7,163 nt of DNA, from assembly GCA_001816645.1 (NCBI GenBank), contig MHCO01000043.1, positions 1 to 7,163 on the forward strand. Reading direction: 5' to 3'. This document shows positions 1-4,681 of this stretch, piece by piece; positions within the stretch are counted from its first letter, which is position 1, and each line of letters starts with the position of its first letter. Below the pieces are notes generated by a model. The model did no database searches. It was not told the origin of the DNA and worked only from the letters and a program-made list of their open reading frames with translations. The stretch is from Candidatus Woykebacteria bacterium GWB1_45_5 (lineage in GTDB: Bacteria; Patescibacteriota; Microgenomatia; Woykebacterales; RBG-16-39-9b). Position numbers and translations under genes: made by a program.

Positions 1-1
1 T

Positions 2-1117
2 CCGTATTTGAAAGATTATCAGCCCAAAGGTAAAGGTGTCAGCCCACTTGCTACTTTGCCAGGTTTTTTGAGCGTAAAGTGCCCGGAATGTGAAAAAATG
101 GCAAAACGAGAAACTGATGTTTCCGATACATTTCTTGATTCTAGTTGGTACTTCTTGAGATACCCAAGCGTAGGAATTTCAAATGACAAAGCCCAAATGA
201 CAAATAAGAAATTGAAAATTGAAAATTGGAAATTGGAAATTCCGTGGGATCGTGAGATCACGCGGCGATGGTTGCCGGTTGATTCTTATATTGGCGGTAA
301 TGAGCACGCAGTGATGCATCTTTTGTACACTCGATTCATTACTATGGCTTTGAACGATATGGGTTATCTTGACTTTGAAGAGCCGTTTAAGAAATTCCGA
401 GCCCATGGCTTGATTATTCACGGCGGGGCGAAAATGAGCAAGAGTCGCGGTAATGTGGTTAACCCCAACGAATACATGGCTGCCTACGGCACCGACACTC
501 TCCGAATGTATCTGCTATTTATTGGGCCATATGATCTGGGTGGTGACTTTTCTGATCGAGCAATAGCCGGCGTCTATCGGTTTTTAAATCGAGTCTGGCA
601 AATTACGCTTGAAATTAACGGCCTACCTATTAAAACTGCTAACAATTTGGTGGCTGGAGAAATAAATAAGCTCGTAAAGAAAGTTGGCGAGGATGTGGAA
701 GTTCTTAGGTTCAACACAGCCATCGCCGCTCTAATGGAATTTCTTAACTTTGCCTCGAAGCATAAAGAAGAAATCGACCTTGCTACCTTGAAAAAATACC
801 TCATCGCGTTGTCTATCTTTGCGCCTTTCACCACCGAGGAACTTTGGCGAAGAATAGGTGAATCTGGTTCAGTTCACAACCAAAGCTGGCCAAAGCTCGA
901 AGAGAAGTTTTTACGCAAAGAAAAAATAACCATCCCCGTCTTGATAGATGGAAAGCTAAGGAGCACTATTGAAATTCAGAATTCAGAATTAAGAATTCAG
1001 AATGTGGTTGAGAAGGCTGCTTCGGAATTGGTTAAGGTAAAAAAGCACTTAGAAGGCAAGGAGATCAAAAGAGTAGTTTACGTGCCGGGTAAGATAATTA
1101 ACTTTGTTACTAAGTGA
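2..1117 (+). CDS. leuS: Leucyl-tRNA synthetase, C-terminal part (5' end outside window)
   Basis: Class I LeuRS charges tRNA-Leu with leucine in the cytoplasm. The frame is open from the window edge (codons from base 2), so the TTG at 8 is not a start and the N-terminal catalytic half plus most of the CP1 editing domain lie outside. Visible in order: a CPEC metal-binding-like pair; DTFLDSSWYFLRY and LPVDSYIGGNEHAVMHLLY of the catalytic core; the KMSKS loop (AKMSKSRGNVVNP, KMSKS at 431-445); the helical anticodon-binding domain (about 560-900); and the C-terminal tRNA-binding domain ending KRVVYVPGKIINFV. Two low-complexity stretches look inserted in frame, at about 179-238 and 974-1004, both in places where relatives have short loops. 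Neither breaks the frame nor touches a catalytic motif, so the enzyme is probably functional. The family call is very secure. Confidence 0.96.
   Translation, partial: PYLKDYQPKGKGVSPLATLPGFLSVKCPECEKMAKRETDVSDTFLDSSWYFLRYPSVGISNDKAQMTNKKLKIENWKLEIPWDREITRRWLPVDSYIGGNEHAVMHLLYTRFITMALNDMGYLDFEEPFKKFRAHGLIIHGGAKMSKSRGNVVNPNEYMAAYGTDTLRMYLLFIGPYDLGGDFSDRAIAGVYRFLNRVWQITLEINGLPIKTANNLVAGEINKLVKKVGEDVEVLRFNTAIAALMEFLNFASKHKEEIDLATLKKYLIALSIFAPFTTEELWRRIGESGSVHNQSWPKLEEKFLRKEKITIPVLIDGKLRSTIEIQNSELRIQNVVEKAASELVKVKKHLEGKEIKRVVYVPGKIINFVTK
179..238 (+). repeat. Low-complexity repeat inserted in frame in leuS (first)
   Basis: About 60 bp with two copies of AAATGACAAA (181-190 and 195-204), then a run built on AAATTG/AAATTGG steps (about 209-240). 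It encodes a Lys/Asn-rich stretch (KAQMTNKKLKIENWKLE) between SSWYFLRYPSVG and PWDREITRRWLPVD. From memory of bacterial LeuRS, this loop is usually only about ten residues long. The composition is like an intergenic repeat rather than leuS codons. The edges are approximate because no ancestral sequence is at hand. Confidence 0.7.
974..1004 (+). repeat. Low-complexity repeat inserted in frame in leuS (second)
   Basis: The stretch is an iterated ATTCAGA / ATTAAGA motif with two GAATTC hexamers. It encodes IQNSELRIQN in the C-terminal domain, between GKLRSTIE and VVEKAASELVKVKKHLEG. In other LeuRS this position is the loop that follows 'GK(V/L)R..IEV'. It differs in sequence from the first insert but has the same AT-rich, short-period character. 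The repeat nature is seen directly; the idea that it was inserted is inferred. Confidence 0.6.
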
Positions 1118-1123
1118 TAATTT

Positions 1124-1149
1124 TGTCACCTTTTCCGCAAAAGGTGACA
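1124..1149 (+). terminator. Perfect 11-bp hairpin after leuS, possible terminator
   Basis: The stem TGTCACCTTTT pairs perfectly with AAAAGGTGACA across the four-base loop CCGC. It begins 6 bases after the leuS stop codon, where a transcript end is expected. A T-run does not follow on either strand, so it is not a textbook intrinsic terminator. It could instead stabilise the 3' end of the mRNA or be a dispersed palindromic repeat. Confidence 0.45.
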
Positions 1150-1294
1150 CCAAAGCGGCCGCTAGACTGCGCCAGCTGTTACACTAAGCTGAAAAGCTTG
1201 GGACATCCTCTGGAATTCTCTCGAAGACTTGAGTCAGTTCCAGTTTCCTCTTCGCTTTTCGAGCTTGTGTAAAGACGCCGTGCTCGTATAGCGG

Positions 1295-1336
1295 TTTTAA
1301 TTTTGACTTTTGCGTTTTGAATTTTGAGCTTTTGTT
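1295..1336. repeat. T-rich short-period repeat in the leuS-sprT-like gap
   Basis: The tract consists of imperfect steps such as TTTTAATTTTGAC, TTTTGCG, TTTTGAA and TTTTGAGC. On the minus strand it reads as iterated CAAAA/GTCAAAA units. It has the same low-complexity, short-period style as the two stretches inside leuS but a different core. The boundaries are approximate. Confidence 0.5.
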
Positions 1337-1384
1337 CGCTTGTTTGTTGCTAAACTTGAGTAAATAGAGTAATCTAAAATCACT

Positions 1385-1418
1385 ATCTGGGCAGACTGTA
1401 ATGTCCGGATTGTTTTTT
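1385..1418 (+). terminator. Weak hairpin plus T-run, possible terminator
   Basis: ATCTGG (1385-1390) pairs with CCGGAT (1405-1410), including one G-T pair, over a 14-base loop. It is followed by TG and six T (1413-1418). The stem is short and the loop long, so this is a weak candidate. If real, it would end read-through from leuS and require the next gene to have its own promoter within the following 60 bases, where I see none. Confidence 0.2.
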
Positions 1419-1481
1419 GAGGGCTAAACCAAACAATGGAGGGTCTGATTCTCCGAAAAAGCTTACTTTCAAAGAGGGCAA

Positions 1482-1871
1482 ATGCGTGACGATACCTACT
1501 TAGCTAACAGGTTGAACTGCCTTTGGGCAAAATATTTTTCTGACGTGCCTAAGAAAGAAGACGTTAAGATCCACTTTGGGCGAAAAGCGCTCTATCGATT
1601 TGGTTCAATCAAATTCTGTTTCACCGATAAGACGGTTAGAGTCACCATCAATGGCCGTTTTCAAGATAAAAAATACCCGCGGGAGATCATCGACCACACT
1701 ATTGCCCACGAACTTGTCCATTACGCCCAGGGTTTTCCAACTCCCGGGCCAGCCTTGCACCGCTACCCACACCGTGGTGGGGTGATTGATAAGGAACTAG
1801 AGGCCAGGGGTTTGAGTCGCCTCACTGGCTTTTACAAAGATTGGGCAAAAGACTACATCAAGAACCTCTAA
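1482..1871 (+). CDS. SprT-like zinc metallopeptidase (HExxH), small
   Basis: A 129-residue protein with a zincin motif HELVH at residues 76-80 (TIAHELVHYAQG). It is followed by H93 and H97 (HRYPHRGG), either of which could be the third zinc ligand, and by a KELEARGL helix near the end. This HExxH followed by a downstream His and a '(E)LEARGL' helix resembles the SprT-like/M48-related fold; SprT/Spartan relatives cleave DNA-protein crosslinks, but that role is not shown here. There is no signal peptide or membrane segment, so it is probably cytoplasmic. The start is ATG 1482, preceded by GAGG at 1474-1477 with only a 4-base gap, which is a little close. It lies between leuS and the competence operon but is separated from comEA by a promoter, so it is not clearly part of that operon. 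The zincin call is firm; the exact family and substrate are uncertain. Confidence 0.85.
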   Translation: MRDDTYLANRLNCLWAKYFSDVPKKEDVKIHFGRKALYRFGSIKFCFTDKTVRVTINGRFQDKKYPREIIDHTIAHELVHYAQGFPTPGPALHRYPHRGGVIDKELEARGLSRLTGFYKDWAKDYIKNL

Positions 1872-1884
1872 CATTTCCCAACTC

Positions 1885-1913
1885 TTGACAGCCAACCAAA
1901 CTTCTCTTAGTAT
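1885..1913 (+). promoter_or_regulatory. Sigma70-type promoter of the comEA-comEC operon
   Basis: A perfect -35 box TTGACA (1885-1890), a 17-base spacer, and a -10 box TAGTAT (1908-1913, 4 of 6 matches to TATAAT). The predicted transcript start is near 1919-1921, giving a leader of about 70 bases before the comEA ATG. It sits 14 bases after the stop of the SprT-like gene, in the only sizeable gap before the competence genes. Confidence 0.6.
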
Positions 1914-1922
1914 CTTTCTACG

Positions 1923-1988
1923 ATATCCCGCTACGCGTGATGTATTTAGGAAAATATATCCCGCTACGCGTGATGTATTTAGGAAAAT
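1923..1988 (+). repeat. Perfect 33-bp tandem duplication in the comEA leader
   Basis: Two identical, directly adjacent 33-bp units lie at 1923-1955 and 1956-1988, each starting ATATCCCGCTACGCGTGATG and ending TTTAGGAAAAT. The identity also covers the next two bases (1989-1990). Each unit contains an imperfect dyad, ATC-C-CGC-TAC-GCG-T-GAT (1925-1941 and 1958-1974). The second unit supplies the ribosome binding site of comEA: AGGA at 1981-1984, four bases before the ATG. The first unit carries the same AGGA but leads into ATA rather than ATG. The units lie downstream of the predicted transcript start, so they form nearly the whole mRNA leader. Confidence 0.95.
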
Positions 1989-2594
1989 ATGGAATGGCTG
2001 AAAAATAAGCGGACAAAAAAGCTTCTGCGTCTGGCTAAAAACTATCAAGTTTCCCTTATCCTCGCTTTGCTCGGCTTTACTTTACTTGGGGCTGGGCTTT
2101 CGATTGCCAAATTTTCTAGACAAAGCAGTGACCCACAATTTATTAGCGCGCAAGGCGATCAAAACGGTGAAGAGATTGTGGTCGACATCGCCGGTGCAGT
2201 GAACAAACCGGGTGTTTATAGCTTACCAGCGGGTTCAAGAGTTTCCGAAGCGGTTGATAAAGCTTCCGGACTTTCCGGTGAAGCTGATAAAGCTTGGGTG
2301 GCCCAAAACTTAAACTTCGCCGCTAAATTAGCCGATGGACAAAAAATCTATATCCCAGCCATTGGTCAAGCAGGGAAGGTTGATACTGGAACTGTGGCTG
2401 GTCAGGCAGCGGGGAAGATCAATATCAACACTGCCCCTAGCGGCGAGCTAGACACCTTGCCAGGAATTGGTCCGGTAACTGCCCAAAAAATCATTGCTAG
2501 CCGCCCCTACGCCGCGACAGAGGAGCTTTTAAGCAAAAAAGTAGTAGGAGCAAGCACCTTTGAAAAAATCAAAGACAAAGTTACGATCTATTAA
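1989..2594 (+). CDS. comEA: ComEA-like DNA receptor (TM + SLBB + helix-hairpin-helix)
   Basis: A 201-residue competence protein. ComEA binds incoming double-stranded DNA outside the membrane and passes it to the ComEC channel. A basic N-terminus (KNKRTKKLLR) precedes one membrane anchor (about 21-41), then a linker, then an SLBB-type domain (about 62-124: VVDIAGAVNKPGVYSLPAGS to DGQKIYIP), then a C-terminal helix-hairpin-helix DNA-binding domain (about 143-201: KININTAPSGELDTLPGIGP). The length and domain order are normal for a Gram-positive-type ComEA. The start ATG 1989 has AGGA four bases upstream, inside the second copy of the 33-bp repeat. The 3' end overlaps comEC by 35 bases, so the two are co-transcribed and probably translationally coupled. 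Confidence 0.93.
   Translation: MEWLKNKRTKKLLRLAKNYQVSLILALLGFTLLGAGLSIAKFSRQSSDPQFISAQGDQNGEEIVVDIAGAVNKPGVYSLPAGSRVSEAVDKASGLSGEADKAWVAQNLNFAAKLADGQKIYIPAIGQAGKVDTGTVAGQAAGKININTAPSGELDTLPGIGPVTAQKIIASRPYAATEELLSKKVVGASTFEKIKDKVTIY
2546..2550 (+). promoter_or_regulatory. Ribosome binding site supporting a TTG start of comEC
   Basis: AGGAG lies inside the comEA coding region, nine bases before the TTG at 2560. This near-ideal spacing is the reason to accept the TTG start and the 35-base overlap with comEA. Confidence 0.6.
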
Positions 2595-3780
2595 AAAAGT
2601 CTTAATTGTTTTTATTATTTTTGGCCTCGGCGTCGTCTTCTTCTGGCGCCTTTTTTCTATCGAGCAACCCAAGCAGGAAGGCGATGTAAAATTTAGCGCT
2701 ACGTTGCTGCAAGTGCCGAAGATTTATGATAGATGGCAATATTTTGATATAGAAGGATATGGAGTTCGAGCTAGTTCTGATCTGCGTCTTTCTTATGGCG
2801 ATAAGCTGGAAATTGAAGGAGTAGCCAAAGAAGGAAGACTGAACAATCCAAAGATTAACGTTGTCGGTAGTTCTGGCTGGCAAGAAAATCTTTTTAACCT
2901 GAGAGAGAGATTAAAGGAAAAAATCACCGCTGCTTTGCCTGAACCACAGGCCGCTCTTCTGGCAGGAATTTTGCTGGGAGCCAAAGAGGAGCTTCCGGTC
3001 GATTTCAAAGAATCCTTGCGCAAAACAGGGACAATTCATGTGGTAGTGGTTTCTGGTTACAACATCAGTGTGGTGGCAGGGTTTTTGATTGGTTTATCTC
3101 GGTTTATTCGTCGTCAGTATGCGATTTTCCTTGGATTAGTAGGGATTGCCTTTTACACCTTTTTAGTCGGGGCTGATGCACCAGCGGTACGGGCGGCAAT
3201 TATGGGTTCTGCTGCTTTTCTTGCCACCCTTGCTGGGCGACAGCGGTTCCCTCTTTACTTCCTTTTTTTGGCCGCTTTTGTCATGCTTTTAGTTAAGCCG
3301 ACGATTGTTGAAGACGTTGGTTTTCAGCTTTCCTTCCTGGCTACAGCCGGGATAATTTTCTTTCAAGAAAAGATCCTGCGGTTTTTCAAATTCGTCCCGA
3401 AAGCTGTGAGCGATAACCTGGCAACGACCTTGGCTGCCCAAAGCTTAGTCGTCCCAGTCATCTTTTATCACTTTGGCTCGGTATCTGCTATCTCACCGCT
3501 GGCTAATGCTGCCCTCTTGTGGATAATTCCAATAGCGACAATTTTTGGCTTTGTCTTTCTAGCGATTAGCCTCGTTATTCCTTTTCTGGCTACTGTTTTG
3601 GCTTGGATACTTTGGGCCTTTTTGACCATCTTTGTATTCCTGGTTGAAGGTTTTGCTAAGGTTTCCTTTGCTTATCTTTCATTTTCTGCGGGTAATTTTT
3701 GGCCAGCTTTGCTTTATTACGCAGCTTTAGTGGCGATTATTTTTTATCTAAGGTATGTCCGAATGGCTGGCCACAAATAA
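2560..3780 (+). CDS. comEC: ComEC membrane channel part (competence domain, no MBL domain)
   Basis: A 406-residue polytopic membrane protein forming the inner-membrane channel for single-stranded DNA during transformation. After a basic N-terminus and one membrane segment (about 13-32) comes a beta-rich DUF4131-like region (about 43-105), then the Competence domain: LLAGILLGAKEELP (133-146), GTIHVVVVSGYNISVVAG (157-174), DAPAVRAAIMGSAAF (206-220), DVGFQLSFLATAGII (252-266), followed by further membrane helices to about 398. Full-length ComEC continues with one more helix and an MBL domain; here these are encoded by the next, overlapping frame. The start is TTG 2560, with AGGAG nine bases upstream. 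The stop TAA at 3778-3780 lies 26 bases inside the next gene. The identification is secure. Confidence 0.93.
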   Translation: MKKSKTKLRSIKKVLIVFIIFGLGVVFFWRLFSIEQPKQEGDVKFSATLLQVPKIYDRWQYFDIEGYGVRASSDLRLSYGDKLEIEGVAKEGRLNNPKINVVGSSGWQENLFNLRERLKEKITAALPEPQAALLAGILLGAKEELPVDFKESLRKTGTIHVVVVSGYNISVVAGFLIGLSRFIRRQYAIFLGLVGIAFYTFLVGADAPAVRAAIMGSAAFLATLAGRQRFPLYFLFLAAFVMLLVKPTIVEDVGFQLSFLATAGIIFFQEKILRFFKFVPKAVSDNLATTLAAQSLVVPVIFYHFGSVSAISPLANAALLWIIPIATIFGFVFLAISLVIPFLATVLAWILWAFLTIFVFLVEGFAKVSFAYLSFSAGNFWPALLYYAALVAIIFYLRYVRMAGHK

Positions 3781-4608
3781 AATTAAATTGGCGGTTCTCT
3801 CTTTAGTTGTGGGCAATATTCTGGTCTGGGGCTTTTTCTTTTCGCAGCCTGATGGCAAGCTTCATCTAAAGTTTTACAACGTCGGTCAGGGAGACTCGAT
3901 ATTTCTCGAAACCAGCACTGGCTACAAGATTTTGATTGACGGTGGTCCGGATAATAAGGTGTTGGGGTATTTAGGTGCGGATCTACCGTTTTATTCAAAT
4001 AAAGTTGATTTGCTTATCCTTACCCACCCGCAAGCCGATCATCTAGCCGGTCTTCTTGAAGTAGTCAAAAGATATAAAATTAAAACTTTATGGGTCAGCA
4101 ATGGCCGGGTTGATTCTCGGCTTTTTAAAGACTGGGAGCAGCTTTTAAGTCAAAAGGAGATTCGCCCGTTAGGAGTCTTTCAAGGCGATAGGCTGCTTTT
4201 TCCTGATCGAACGGAAATAGGGTCTTGTGGCCAAGAGAATATGCTGCTGGTAGCGATGTCAACGCAAGCTCAATTGTTGTTCGGGTTTCCTACGGAGAAT
4301 TTGACGCCGTACTTAGCGGCGACGCCGACGAGAAGAGCCAACCTTACACTACAGACAGTAGACATGTTGAGGTTTTTAAAGTACCACATCACGGTGCGAA
4401 GACAGCGATTAATAAAAACTACCTGGACGCTTTAGCGCCCGAAGTTAGTATTATTTCCGTCGGCGCCAAAAACATCTACGGACATCCTAGCGCAGATACA
4501 ATAAGTCTGTTAAAAAACATAGGATCAAAAGTATACAGAACAGATAAAAATGGTACAGTGGAAATCACCAGCGATGGTAAAAGCTGGGAAGTAAAGCCAG
4601 AGTTTTAG
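3755..4608 (+). pseudogene. ComEC MBL-domain protein, interrupted by a -1 frameshift
   Basis: Encodes the part of ComEC/Rec2 that follows the channel: one membrane helix (about 11-29), then an MBL-fold domain thought to process or bind the incoming strand. Visible are FYNVGQGDSIF (40-50), ILIDGG (59-64) and LTHPQADHLAGL (89-100), the metal-binding loop with Gln at the second, variable position. Reading from ATG 3755, homology stops after DRTEI (codon 4217-4219) and the frame ends out of register at 4435. The remaining MBL domain continues in the -1 frame from about 4222: VLWPREYAAGSDVNASS, LSGDADEKS, VPHHGA, GHPSADT, to the stop at 4606-4608. Adding one base would give about 284 residues. The start overlaps the preceding comEC frame by 26 bases; AAGG is only one base from the ATG, so translation probably depends on coupling. 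It could be a true mutation or a sequencing or assembly error. Confidence 0.85.
4217..4224 (+). other. Frameshift site in the ComEC MBL frame
   Basis: The sequence ATAGGGTC marks the switch: ATA (4217-4219) is the last codon fitting in the first frame, and GTC (4222-4224) the first fitting in the second. Restoring one base, for example ATA-GNG-GTC, would rejoin the domain. A run of three G is present but no canonical X-XXY-YYZ slippery heptamer, so programmed slippage is unlikely. Confidence 0.8.
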
Positions 4609-4661
4609 CTTTATTGGCGTATTTAGTTTAGAGCGGGGACTTTATGTCTGATGTCATAGGA

Positions 4662-4670
4662 TGCTATACT
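4662..4670 (+). promoter_or_regulatory. Extended -10 promoter of argS
   Basis: TGC-TATACT: a -10 hexamer (4665-4670, 5 of 6 matches to TATAAT) with the TGN extension at 4662-4664. The -35 position (about 4642-4647, TTATGT) matches poorly, which an extended -10 can offset. The predicted transcript start, about 4677-4678, is only a few bases before the argS ATG at 4682. Confidence 0.6.
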
Positions 4671-4681
4671 AGTTGGCAGTT

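Larger units (their letters stand above)
1118..1481. other. 364-bp gap with hairpins, T-rich tract and start-less minus-strand frames
   Basis: No convincing gene starts here. Contents in order: a strong hairpin just after leuS (1124-1149); a 10-bp palindrome AGCGGCCGCT (1154-1163, a NotI site); a T-rich tract of short TTTTGA-like steps (about 1295-1336); and a weak hairpin followed by six T (1385-1418). On the minus strand one frame is stop-free for 79 codons (1423 down to 1187, stop 1184-1186) but has no ATG, GTG or TTG. A second minus frame is open for about 69 codons, ending at 1297-1299. These may be remnants of a decayed gene, a dispersed intergenic repeat, or chance. No tRNA cloverleaf or other known RNA was recognised. 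Confidence 0.5.

Noticed and set aside
19..421. Two minus-strand open frames of 80 codons across leuS
   Set aside because: They lie opposite well-conserved LeuRS motifs, and their F/L-rich peptides come from the reverse of the low-complexity insert.
1150..1300. Possible tRNA or other structured RNA in the gap (GCTCGTATAGCGGTTTT looks like a tRNA 5' part)
   Set aside because: No anticodon arm, T-arm or matching acceptor stem could be found on either strand.
1348..1376. Possible promoter for the SprT-like gene (TTGCTA, 17-base gap, TAATCT)
   Set aside because: The -10 match is poor, and transcription would run straight into the terminator-like hairpin at 1385-1418. The AT-rich sequence makes such matches common.
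1885..2001. Small plus-strand frame starting at TTG 1885 and containing two 11-residue repeats (YPATRDVFRKI)
   Set aside because: It has no ribosome binding site, and its TTG is the -35 box of the predicted promoter, so that promoter would not transcribe the start. The peptide repeat simply follows from the 33-bp period.
1797..2048. Minus-strand 83-codon frame with a repeated FLNTSRVAGYI peptide
   Set aside because: It is a shadow of the tandem duplication and overlaps the ends of two good plus-strand genes.
4592..4613. Hairpin TAAAGC / GCTTTA at the end of the comEC MBL gene, as a terminator
   Set aside because: The stem is six mostly A-T pairs with a 10-base loop and no T-run, too weak to call.
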